This document shows, piece by piece, positions 1 to 7,102 of a stretch of DNA of 27,357 bases. Location: contig JBPPMG010000524.1 in NCBI GenBank assembly GCA_051305935.1, positions 1 through 27,357 on the forward strand, written 5' to 3'. The notes beneath the pieces were generated by a model, which worked only from the letters and a program-made list of their open reading frames with translations, made no database searches and was not told where the DNA came from. Position numbers and translations under genes: made by a program. This DNA comes from JACPDH01 sp051305935. Lineage in GTDB: Bacteria; Acidobacteriota; Thermoanaerobaculia; Gp7-AA8. Position 1 is the stretch's first letter. Every line of letters starts with the position of its first letter.

Positions 1-371
1 ACTCCGCCGCCCAGCCGCATGACGTCTTCGATCCCGGCGATTCCTGCCGCACCGCCTGCCACGAACCCGACCACGAGTGCCACCTCGCCAGCCCGGGGCG
101 CGACCTTCCCGCCGGCGGTCTCCCAGAACCCGAGCCCGAGCAGCGCCAGGTGTGCCGCAAACAGCGCGAGCACCAGCGGCGCACCCATGATCGCCATGCT
201 TCCCCACATCGCCAGGAGCGCCGCGAACGACGACGAAGCGAGCAGCACCCAGCACAACGCCCAGCGCCGCGCCGAATCGACCGTACGATCCGTGCGGAAA
301 AGGAACGACAGGGCCGTCAGCGCTACGCCAACCGCCCCCATCGTCACGATCACATGGGTTGACTCGAGCAT
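1..371 (-). CDS. Hypothetical membrane protein, N-terminal part (runs off window)
   Basis: An open frame on the minus strand starts at the ATG at 371-369 and has no stop before the window edge, so only the first ~123 residues are visible. The product begins MLESTHVIVTMGAVGVALTA and contains three or four hydrophobic stretches (about residues 8-23, 38-58, 60-78 and 92-110) separated by short charged loops such as FRTDRTVDSARRW. This is the pattern of a small integral membrane protein. I recognise no family. It is transcribed divergently from the TPR-CHAT gene, with 110 bp between the two starts. The overlapping plus-strand frames are Arg/Pro/Ser-rich, as expected for shadows. No good Shine-Dalgarno sequence lies at the usual distance (an AGGAAG is about 15 bases upstream), so the start is tentative. 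Confidence 0.6.
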   Translation of the reverse strand, partial: MLESTHVIVTMGAVGVALTALSFLFRTDRTVDSARRWALCWVLLASSSFAALLAMWGSMAIMGAPLVLALFAAHLALLGLGFWETAGGKVAPRAGEVALVVGFVAGGAAGIAGIEDVMRLGGG

Positions 372-453
372 CGGAGGTTCTGAACTCTTCCTTCAATGGC
401 GGCCAGCCGCGAAACGTTTCGACTCGATCGAGCGTCCGAGACCGCAGTTGTGT

Positions 454-459
454 GACAAT
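454..459 (+). promoter_or_regulatory. Possible -10 box for the TPR-CHAT gene
   Basis: GACAAT preceded by TGT lies 22 bases before the ATG at 482, in the divergent gap. No convincing -35 is seen. GGAGG at 462-466 is about 15 bases from the ATG, which is far for a Shine-Dalgarno. Weak call. Confidence 0.25.
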
Positions 460-481
460 CTGGAGGCCGATCGGACACGGA

Positions 482-3400
482 ATGACACGATTTTTTCAAA
501 CCTTCGGCGCAGCCATGTTCTGTGCGACGCTTGCCGCCGCCGCGCCGGTGCAACCACCCTCGCTCGCGATCGGCGAAACCGTCTCCATCTCGGTGGAACC
601 GGGACCGCCGGCGGTCCGGCTGATCGAAGTCCCCTCGGACAGCTACTTGCGCGTGGAGGCAGGCCAGCCAACCGCCGATGTGTCGATCACGCTCCTTGAC
701 CCCGCCGGAGCCATCGTCCGCCAGGCGAGCTCCGAACGGCCGCCCGCTCCCGAAATCCTCGAAGCTCTCGCGAGCCTCGCCGGGACGTACCGGCTCGAGA
801 TCGCCTCGGCTCGCAACAGTAAGGGCGAGGCGACGCTGCTCGCCGAATTGCGCGCGCCGACCGGCGACGAGCGTAGCCGCGTCGCGGCTGAAACCGTGCT
901 CGCCGAGGCCGACCGCGTCTTCGACCTCGGCACTGCCGAATCACAGCAGGCTGCGATGGTGCTCTTCGAGCAGGCGCTCGCACTGTTCCGCGCACGCGAC
1001 GACAGGAAAACCGAGGGCCGGATTCTCGACAGCCTCGGCTGGGCGAGCGACGTCTCGGGCGACAAGCGTGCTGCCCTAACATGGTACGAAGCCTCGCTCA
1101 TCGCGCGCCGGGAGACCGGCGACAGCGACGGCGAGCTGCTCACGCTTCAGGGTATCGGCCTCGTGTATCACTACCTCGGGTACTTCGACAAAGCGGTCGA
1201 GACGAATCGCGCTGCGCTCGCGCTCGCGCGCGAGATGAAGAAACGGAGCCGCGAAGCGGGGCTGCTGCACAACATCGGCGGCCTCTACTGGTCGATCGAC
1301 GAGATGCAGACGGCACTCGACTACTACGCGCAGGCGCTAGCCATTCTTGACACGATGGACGAACCGCTCGCGCGGGCAGGCACGCTCAACAACATTGGCG
1401 ACGTCTACCGCCGGCTCGGCGAGTACGACCGCGCTCTCGATTACTTCAACCAGGCGCTCGACGTCCGGCGTGCGAAGGGAAACCGCCGCGGCGAGGCTCA
1501 CTCGCTGCACACGATCGCGCTCGTCAATCTCGCAACTGGCGAGTACGTGAAGGCGCTGGAGAACTTCACGCGCGCGCTGGAGATCCGGCGTGAGACGGGA
1601 GACAAACGGGGGCAGGCATACTCGCTGGGCGGTTCGGCGAGCGCGCAGTCGAAGCTCGGCGACCGGGGGAACGCGATCGCGCTGCAACTGCAGTCCGTCG
1701 CGCTCTGGGGAGAGATCGGAGAGGTCCGGGCCGAAGGCGAAGGGCTCGCGAACCTCGGAATGCTCTACGTCGAAACGGGGAATCTCACGGAGGCCGCGCC
1801 GGCACTCGAGCGGGCCCTCGAGTTGAGCAGCCGTGCGCTCGACCGTACGACCGAGGCGAACACCCTGTTCGGGCTCGCGAAGCTCGAGCGGGCGCGGGGC
1901 GACCTCCCCGCGTCGAAATCACGCGTCGAGGAGGCTCTCGCGATCGTCGAGTCGCTTCGCGGGCGGCTCGCGAGCGAAGCGCTGCGCGCGAGCTACCTCT
2001 CGACCGTCGCGGGCATCTACGAGTTCTACGTCGACCTGCTGATGGAGATGGACCGCACGACGGAAGGCCGGGGCTGGGCCGCAGCCGCGCTGGAAGCGAG
2101 CGAGCGCGCGCGGGCACGAAGCCTTCTGGACGCGCTCGGCGCCGCTTCGGTCGACCTGACGAGCGGCGCGCGTCCGGAGCTCGTGAGCGCCGAGGCTGCA
2201 ATCCGGCGCCGCATCATCATGCTCGACAAACAGCGAATGACCTTCGTTGCGGACCCACGACAGAAGTCGGAGCTGCAGCGCACAGAGCTCGAGCTCGAGC
2301 AGGCCAATGCCGAACACGCGGCAATCCTCGCGCGAATTCGGGCGGAGAGCCCCGCATCCGCCGAGCTCGCCGAGCCGCGCACCCTTGCTCTGGCGGAGAT
2401 CCAGAGACTGCTCGACGACGACACGACGCTCGTCGAGTTCTCGCTCGGAAACAGTCGCAGCTACGCGTGGGCCATCAGCCGGGACGGGCTCAAGAGCTGG
2501 ACTCTCCCCGGCCGGAACGAGCTGGAGACGGCGGCTCGTCCCGTCTACTCGCTCCTCACCGCGCGCAACGAGTCGCCCGCCGGCGAGTCGCCCGCGGCGC
2601 GGCGCGCACGGATCGCCGGCGCCGACGACGAATGGCCGAAGAAGGCCGCCGCGCTTTCGCAGACGATCTTCGGCGACGCGGGGAAGCCTCTGAACGCGAA
2701 GCGGATCGTGATCGTTGCCGACGGCGCGCTTCAGTACGTTCCCTTCGCCGCGCTCCCTCGTCCGGGCGCTCCGGAAGCAACGCCGTTCATCGTCGAGAGC
2801 GAGGTCGTATCCCTTCCGTCGGCCTCGTCGATGGCGCTGCTCCGCTCGCGGCGCGGCGGAGAGCGGGCAAGCACCACTGAGGTCGCCGTTTTCGCCGATC
2901 CCGTCTTCCGGGTCGACGACGTCCGGCTCGCGTCTCTGGAAACGCGCCCCGCGGGATCGGCATCCGACTTCGGCAACGACGCCGCGCTGATCCGCTCGGC
3001 GGCCGACGCGGGGTTCACGTCGCTCCCGAGGCTTCGCTTCTCGCGGCAGGAGGCCGACGCGATCGTCGCACTAGCGGGAGAAGGGAACTCGACTCGCGCG
3101 GTCGACTTCGCCGCGAGCCGCGACGAGGTCCTCAGCGGCGGAATCGCCGGAGCGCGCATCGTCCACTTCGCGACCCACGGAATCGTGAACAGCCGCGAGC
3201 CCGAGCTCTCGGGCCTCGTCCTATCTCTGGTCGACGAGAAGGGAGCCCCACGCAACGGCTTCCTGAGGCTCCGCGAGATCTACTCGCTCGACCTCGATGC
3301 CGAGCTCGTCGTGCTGAGCGCGTGCCAGACTGCGCTCGGCCGCGAGATCCGCGGCGAGGGACTCGTCGGCCTGACCCGGGGGTTCATGCACGCCGGCGCG

Positions 3401-3601
3401 CCTCGCGTCATCTCGAGCCTCTGGCGCGTCGATGACCGCGCGACCGCCGAGCTCATGAAGCGCACCTACGCCTCCATGCTGAAGGACGGACTCCCCCCTT
3501 CCGCCGCCCTGCGCTCCGCCCAAAGCTCGATGGCCCGCGAAGACCGCTGGCGCGCCCCCTATTTCTGGGCCGCCTTCTCGCTGCATGGAGATTGGCGGTA
3601 A
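482..3601 (+). CDS. Exported TPR-repeat CHAT-domain protein (caspase-like peptidase)
   Basis: A 1039-residue protein. The start at 482 is chosen because it yields a signal peptide (MTRFFQTFGA, then a hydrophobic run ending TLAAAAPV); the longer frame from 359 adds an unlikely Ser/Arg-rich leader and overlaps the divergent gene. Domain order: signal peptide 1-21, a beta-rich segment about 25-125, about eight TPR units in 155-490 (for example repeats with LNNIGDVYRRLGEYDRALDY), a helical linker, then a CHAT domain about 640-1038. The expected catalytic dyad of this caspase-related family is visible: His899 in FATHGIVN and Cys948 in LSACQTALG, followed by GEGLVGLTRGFMHAGAPRVI and SLWRVDD. CHAT proteins are peptidases or scaffolds in signalling. 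The next two genes encode a sigma factor and its likely anti-sigma, so a regulatory proteolysis role is inferred, not shown. Family assignment is very secure; the substrate is unknown. Confidence 0.93.
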   Translation: MTRFFQTFGAAMFCATLAAAAPVQPPSLAIGETVSISVEPGPPAVRLIEVPSDSYLRVEAGQPTADVSITLLDPAGAIVRQASSERPPAPEILEALASLAGTYRLEIASARNSKGEATLLAELRAPTGDERSRVAAETVLAEADRVFDLGTAESQQAAMVLFEQALALFRARDDRKTEGRILDSLGWASDVSGDKRAALTWYEASLIARRETGDSDGELLTLQGIGLVYHYLGYFDKAVETNRAALALAREMKKRSREAGLLHNIGGLYWSIDEMQTALDYYAQALAILDTMDEPLARAGTLNNIGDVYRRLGEYDRALDYFNQALDVRRAKGNRRGEAHSLHTIALVNLATGEYVKALENFTRALEIRRETGDKRGQAYSLGGSASAQSKLGDRGNAIALQLQSVALWGEIGEVRAEGEGLANLGMLYVETGNLTEAAPALERALELSSRALDRTTEANTLFGLAKLERARGDLPASKSRVEEALAIVESLRGRLASEALRASYLSTVAGIYEFYVDLLMEMDRTTEGRGWAAAALEASERARARSLLDALGAASVDLTSGARPELVSAEAAIRRRIIMLDKQRMTFVADPRQKSELQRTELELEQANAEHAAILARIRAESPASAELAEPRTLALAEIQRLLDDDTTLVEFSLGNSRSYAWAISRDGLKSWTLPGRNELETAARPVYSLLTARNESPAGESPAARRARIAGADDEWPKKAAALSQTIFGDAGKPLNAKRIVIVADGALQYVPFAALPRPGAPEATPFIVESEVVSLPSASSMALLRSRRGGERASTTEVAVFADPVFRVDDVRLASLETRPAGSASDFGNDAALIRSAADAGFTSLPRLRFSRQEADAIVALAGEGNSTRAVDFAASRDEVLSGGIAGARIVHFATHGIVNSREPELSGLVLSLVDEKGAPRNGFLRLREIYSLDLDAELVVLSACQTALGREIRGEGLVGLTRGFMHAGAPRVISSLWRVDDRATAELMKRTYASMLKDGLPPSAALRSAQSSMAREDRWRAPYFWAAFSLHGDWR

Positions 3602-3602
3602 A

Positions 3603-3765
3603 GCAGGCCAGAGGCCAAAGCAAGCAAGCGCAGGCCTGTGCCTACCCGCGACAAGACGAAGCCGGCCGAGAATCTTGCCATCTCCGCATCTCGCGATCAG
3701 CGTTCCACGTCGCGCCTGCTGAGCTTCTGCTTGCTTTGACCTTTGGCCTCTGGCCTTTGGCCTGC
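3603..3765. repeat. Inverted heptamer repeat block (GGCCAAA / TTTGGCC type)
   Basis: Immediately after the CHAT stop codon, 3603-3629 carries GCAGGCCAGAGGCCAAAG followed by CAAGCAAGC. At 3731-3765 the reverse complement appears: TTGC, then heptamers TTTGACC, TTTGGCC, TCTGGCC, TTTGGCC (3735-3762) and TGCCTCATC. The two arms could pair across about 100 bases of unremarkable sequence. The right arm ends about 30 bases before the -10 box of the sigma factor gene and has the same TTTGGCC-TGCCTCATC ending as the array at 23117-23210. A 73-codon frame running through the block is rejected as a gene. Confidence 0.75.
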
Positions 3766-3794
3766 CTCATCGCCTCCTTCCGCCCGATCCGCGA

Positions 3795-3800
3795 TAAAAT
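3795..3800 (+). promoter_or_regulatory. -10 box for the sigma factor gene, near-leaderless start
   Basis: TAAAAT ends nine bases before the ATG at 3810. Transcription would start within about 0-3 bases of the start codon. There is no purine-rich ribosome-binding sequence between them (the spacer is CCCGCCCGG). Confidence 0.5.
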
Positions 3801-3809
3801 CCCGCCCGG

Positions 3810-4418
3810 ATGACACCGGAAGCCAACGACTCCCCTGACACCGGTAGCGCGATTGCGCTGGGCACCGTCGAGCGAGGCCTCGAATTACTGATCGAGCGGC
3901 TTGATCCCGACCTCACGGCCGCCTCGCGAAAGTACCAGCAACTCCGCCGCAGACTCGTCCGGCTCTTCGAGTGGCGCGGCGCGTGGACGGCCGACGATCT
4001 CGCCGACGAGACCCTGACCCGTGTCGCGAGAAAGCTCGGCGAAGGCGCCCGCGTCGACGGAGAGATCGAACCGTTCGCGCGCGGCGTCGCACGACTCGTC
4101 TTTCTCGAGTTCCTTCGCGAGCAGGAGCGCGAGAGGCGACTGCAGACCGCCAATCCCCCTCCACCGCCCACTTCGGCGAGCGAAGAAGCGAACCTCGCCT
4201 GCCTCGACCGCTGCCTCGAGCGAATCGACCAGGAGAGCCGCGACACCATCCTCGGTTACTACACCGACGAGAGCTCGAGCCGGATCGAGTCGCGCCGGGT
4301 TCTCGCCGAGCGCCTCGGCGTCTCCGCGACCGCCCTCCGCATCCGCGCATTGCGCATCCGCGACCGACTCCAATCCTGCATGGAGGAGTGCCTTGCCTCC
4401 CGCGCCGGTACGCCCTGA
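3810..4418 (+). CDS. ECF-like sigma-70 family RNA polymerase sigma factor
   Basis: A 202-residue protein with a two-block ECF layout. Residues about 30-115 resemble sigma region 2 (LVRLFEWRGAWTADDLADET, then FARGVARLVFLEFLREQE). A Pro/Ser linker (PPPPPTSAS) follows at about 115-123. Residues about 130-195 form a region-4-like helix-turn-helix (CLDRCLERIDQESRDTILGY, then LAERLGVSATALRIRALRIR). It would direct RNA polymerase to a small regulon and is probably held inactive by the product of the next gene, 53 bp downstream. The pair is the usual sigma/anti-sigma order. The gene lies downstream of the TPR-CHAT gene but behind its own -10 box, so it may be transcribed separately. The sequence is divergent in region 2, so the exact ECF group cannot be named. 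Confidence 0.82.
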   Translation: MTPEANDSPDTGSAIALGTVERGLELLIERLDPDLTAASRKYQQLRRRLVRLFEWRGAWTADDLADETLTRVARKLGEGARVDGEIEPFARGVARLVFLEFLREQERERRLQTANPPPPPTSASEEANLACLDRCLERIDQESRDTILGYYTDESSSRIESRRVLAERLGVSATALRIRALRIRDRLQSCMEECLASRAGTP

Positions 4419-4430
4419 AACGAATCGTTT
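4418..4430. promoter_or_regulatory. Perfect 6-1-6 palindrome between sigma and anti-sigma genes
   Basis: AAACGAATCGTTT is an exact inverted repeat around one central base. It overlaps the last base of the sigma factor stop codon and lies 42 bases before the anti-sigma start. It could be an operator or a small RNA hairpin; nothing else supports either. Confidence 0.25.
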
Positions 4431-4471
4431 GTCCTCGTCATTAAGTGGCAGAAGCAGGCGAAAGGCAATCT

Positions 4472-5386
4472 ATGCAACAGTTTGAAGATTCCACGATCAG
4501 ACGGTTTGTAGTGGGTGACCTCGAGGATGACCTTCGCACGCGCCTCGAAGCCGAGGCGATTGCCGACCAGGATCTCTTCGACCGCATCGAAGCGATCGAG
4601 GACACGGTCATCGAGGAGTACCTAGCGGGCGACCTCCCTCGCAGCGAATCGAAGATCTTCGACGAAACTCTCGACACCGTTTCAGGCAGGCGCCGCCGCG
4701 TCGAGCTGGTACGTGCGCTGGCGGCCAGAACGCGGCACTCCGCGGAGGCCTCGAACGTCGTCAGCATCGGGGCCGGCGTTCGTTACGCATCGCACGCCCG
4801 TCTCGCGATCGCTGCCGGCTTCGCCGCAGCGGCAATCACCGCGATCATCTTCGTTCAGTCGCGCCAGACTGCTTCCGAAGTCAACCCGCCGGTGCCTGAA
4901 ATTGCCCAGGCTCCCGCTCCCGTCCCTGCCCTCATTCCTGACATTGCAGTGCCGGCTCCCGAAACCTCGTCCGCGATTGCCGCCCGGCGCCCGGGCAAGC
5001 CCATACTCGCGGCCCCGACCCGTCCGATCGATTCGATCGCCGCGGCTTCCGTGGTGACGTTCGTCCTGACCAGCGGCACGTCGCGCAGTGGTGACACCGG
5101 CCGGATTCTCGATCTCGCTTCCGGCATCAAGGCGGTCGATCTGCAGATCGCTGTCGATGATGACGAGTATTCTCACTACAACGCCGAGCTCCGCGCCTCC
5201 GACGGCTCCACCGCCGCCTCACGTCGCGAAGTGCCGGTAACCGCCCTCGACGGCGCCCCGGTGATCACCGTTAGCGTACCCGCCTCCGCGCTCCACGACG
5301 GGCGGTACGAGCTCGTTCTCGCGGGAGTGCACGAGCGAGGCGCCGAAGAAGTGGCCTACATCGAGTTCGACGTTCGGAAGCGCTGA
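4472..5386 (+). CDS. Membrane anti-sigma-like protein, cysteine-free
   Basis: A 304-residue protein. The ATG at 4472 is preferred over the upstream GTG at 4445 because AAAGG (4461-4465) lies seven bases before it. Residues 1-85 are acidic and helical with the recurring element FVVGDLEDDLRTRLEAEAI ... EEYLAGDLPRSESKIFDETL, a pattern seen in cytosolic domains of anti-sigma proteins from Acidobacteriota. A single membrane helix (ARLAIAAGFAAAAITAIIFV) lies at about 107-127. A Pro/Ala-rich stalk (130-180) and a beta-rich outer domain (about 185-304) follow. There are no cysteines, so it is not a zinc-binding HCCC-type anti-sigma. Its position directly after the sigma gene gives the function; its outer domain would be on the same side of the membrane as the exported CHAT protein. 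Role is inferred from context and architecture. Confidence 0.72.
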   Translation: MQQFEDSTIRRFVVGDLEDDLRTRLEAEAIADQDLFDRIEAIEDTVIEEYLAGDLPRSESKIFDETLDTVSGRRRRVELVRALAARTRHSAEASNVVSIGAGVRYASHARLAIAAGFAAAAITAIIFVQSRQTASEVNPPVPEIAQAPAPVPALIPDIAVPAPETSSAIAARRPGKPILAAPTRPIDSIAAASVVTFVLTSGTSRSGDTGRILDLASGIKAVDLQIAVDDDEYSHYNAELRASDGSTAASRREVPVTALDGAPVITVSVPASALHDGRYELVLAGVHERGAEEVAYIEFDVRKR

Positions 5387-5393
5387 AGCGCGA

Positions 5394-7049
5394 CTACTTC
5401 ACGCGAATCGCACAGAAACGCAGGTACTCGGCGAGCGGCCCTTCGCTCAGCGGCAGCACCTGGATTCGCTTCTTTCTCCGGCCGCCCTCCCAGACGATCA
5501 GGTCCTGCGCCTCGACGACGGCGTCGCGTCGTACTCGCTCGCTCGTGTCGGCGCCAAAGAGGATTGCGAACGCCGGACAGCAGCCGCGCCTCTCGCTGAT
5601 CATCTGGAAGAAGAACCCTTCGATCGCCCCTGCGCCGCGCACCACTCGCTCCGCCGTCTCGACGATCCCCGAAGGAAGGCCGTCGCGAAGCGGTTCGACG
5701 ACGAACGGCGCGATCGAGCTCCCTTCCGGAAGCTCCCCGCCGTCGAGGAGCGCGTCGATCTGCTCGCTGGAGAGCTCCAGCGACGCGGGCCCGGCTGCAT
5801 CGATCACCAACGCACATCCGCCGATCGAACGAACGAACTCCAGCAACTCCCTTGCATCGAGCGGGATCCGGTGCCGATGCCGCTCGTCCCACGCGGCGAG
5901 AGGTTTCGCTCCCGTGAAGACGAGTGTCACGCTCGCCCCCGCGGCATCGACCGCGGTGATCGCCTCGATCGCCAGGTCGGCCCGCTCGGGAAGGCCGAGA
6001 TCGAGAATCGGGACATCGACCACGGGGCGCTGCAGCGGCAACAGCAACACCGAGGCCAGGAGCTTCCCAACCATGGCGCGTCGAGTCGCCTGCGTTTCGT
6101 GTCGCGCGTAGGCCGCGAGCGCCCGGTGAAGCGCCACGCTCGCGCGCGGGTCGTTCGACGCATCGGGCTCGATCGCGGCGAACGCTCGTTCGTAGAACTC
6201 GAGATGCTTCGGAAACGCGCCCGGCTCACTCGTGCGTATCGCGGCGACGAGCGCCTCGCCTTCCCGGCTCCGCCCTGATTCGAGCAGCGCGTAGAGCAGA
6301 TTGACTCCGCAGCGTGTGCCATGACACGAGGGGTCGAAGCGAGGTAGGACGAGCTCGAGCAACCCCGCGACGTCGTTCTGTCGCACGAGCAACGCGGAGA
6401 GCGGACCGGGAATCGAGTCGCCCGGCTCGCACGCGCACGCCTCCTCTGCGAGCCGCCGCGCCTCACCGATCTCTCCGCTGCGGAATCGCAACTCCGAGAG
6501 CAGGAGTCGCGCCCGCCACGCGTTAGGGCGTGCCGCCATCGCGGCGATCGCCTCGAGGCTCGCATCGGCTCCCGCCGTCTCGTTGTAATGATCGACAGTT
6601 CGACGCAGCGCGCGCGAGTGGTTCGGATCGGCGTCGAGTGCCGCCGCGACCGCAGCCTCGCCCTTGGCACGCATGTGGCGGTTGATGAGAATCTCCGCGT
6701 CGACGTAGAGAAAGTCCGCGCAGTCGCCGAACAACTCCCGGCCGCGGGCGATCGTTTCTTCCGCCCGCGTGAACCTGCCCGCGCGGCAAAACACGAGCGC
6801 GGGAATCCAGGTGCGCCGGCGACGATCGACATCGATCTTTCCGAGATGCTCGGCCGCCGCCACGACCTCGGCGGTGAAACCCGAATCGAGCGCAGTGAGT
6901 ATCGCCTCCGCGAGCCGATCGGGCTCGGCGCGCCACGCGTCCAGCACCGCGGGGAGCACGTCGGTCCGATACGCCTGCCGCGACGTCGCGCGCACCACGC
7001 CGTCTGCATGGCGCGCATCGATCAACTCCGGACGGGACGGGCTCTGCAT
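5394..7049 (-). CDS. TPR-like protein fused to SseB-type domains
   Basis: A 551-residue cytosolic protein starting MQSPSRPELI. Residues about 70-290 are paired helices of TPR/HEAT type (ALVFCRAGRFTRAEETIARG, ALLESGRSREGEALVAAIRT). Residues about 340-440 (VDVPILDLGLPERADLAIEA, LVFTGAKPLAAW, ALVIDAAGPASLELSSEQID) resemble the SseB N-terminal fold, and 450-550 resemble the SseB C-terminal domain. SseB is named after enhanced serine sensitivity; its biochemical role is poorly known. The frame is open far upstream (to 7466) but that part is antisense to the E1 gene, so the start at 7049 is used. It is preceded by TACCAT only six bases upstream. Its 3' end is 7 bp from the convergent anti-sigma stop codon, with no terminator between. 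The TPR-SseB fusion call is by pattern recognition; the SseB part is moderately sure. Confidence 0.7.
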   Translation of the reverse strand: MQSPSRPELIDARHADGVVRATSRQAYRTDVLPAVLDAWRAEPDRLAEAILTALDSGFTAEVVAAAEHLGKIDVDRRRRTWIPALVFCRAGRFTRAEETIARGRELFGDCADFLYVDAEILINRHMRAKGEAAVAAALDADPNHSRALRRTVDHYNETAGADASLEAIAAMAARPNAWRARLLLSELRFRSGEIGEARRLAEEACACEPGDSIPGPLSALLVRQNDVAGLLELVLPRFDPSCHGTRCGVNLLYALLESGRSREGEALVAAIRTSEPGAFPKHLEFYERAFAAIEPDASNDPRASVALHRALAAYARHETQATRRAMVGKLLASVLLLPLQRPVVDVPILDLGLPERADLAIEAITAVDAAGASVTLVFTGAKPLAAWDERHRHRIPLDARELLEFVRSIGGCALVIDAAGPASLELSSEQIDALLDGGELPEGSSIAPFVVEPLRDGLPSGIVETAERVVRGAGAIEGFFFQMISERRGCCPAFAILFGADTSERVRRDAVVEAQDLIVWEGGRRKKRIQVLPLSEGPLAEYLRFCAIRVK

Positions 7050-7055
7050 CACTCT

Positions 7056-7061
7056 ATGGTA
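7056..7061 (-). promoter_or_regulatory. -10 box of the TPR-SseB gene, leaderless spacing
   Basis: On the minus strand TACCAT ends six bases before the ATG at 7049. The 53-bp gap to the divergent E1 gene also holds TACGAT for the other direction, so both promoters share one tiny region. Confidence 0.4.
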
Positions 7062-7088
7062 GGCGAGAAGCGCATGGCCGGGTTCTGC

Positions 7089-7094
7089 TACGAT
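7089..7094 (+). promoter_or_regulatory. -10 box of the E1 gene, near-leaderless spacing
   Basis: TACGAT ends eight bases before the ATG at 7103; the spacer CCGCCGCG has no Shine-Dalgarno character. Confidence 0.4.
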
Positions 7095-7102
7095 CCGCCG
7101 CG

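Noticed and set aside
359..481. Longer start of the CHAT protein at 359
   Set aside because: The extra 41 residues are Ser/Arg-rich, overlap the divergent membrane gene and hide the signal peptide that begins at 482.
3592..3813. 73-codon frame between the CHAT and sigma factor genes
   Set aside because: It runs through both heptamer arms, has no protein-like composition and overlaps the sigma gene promoter.
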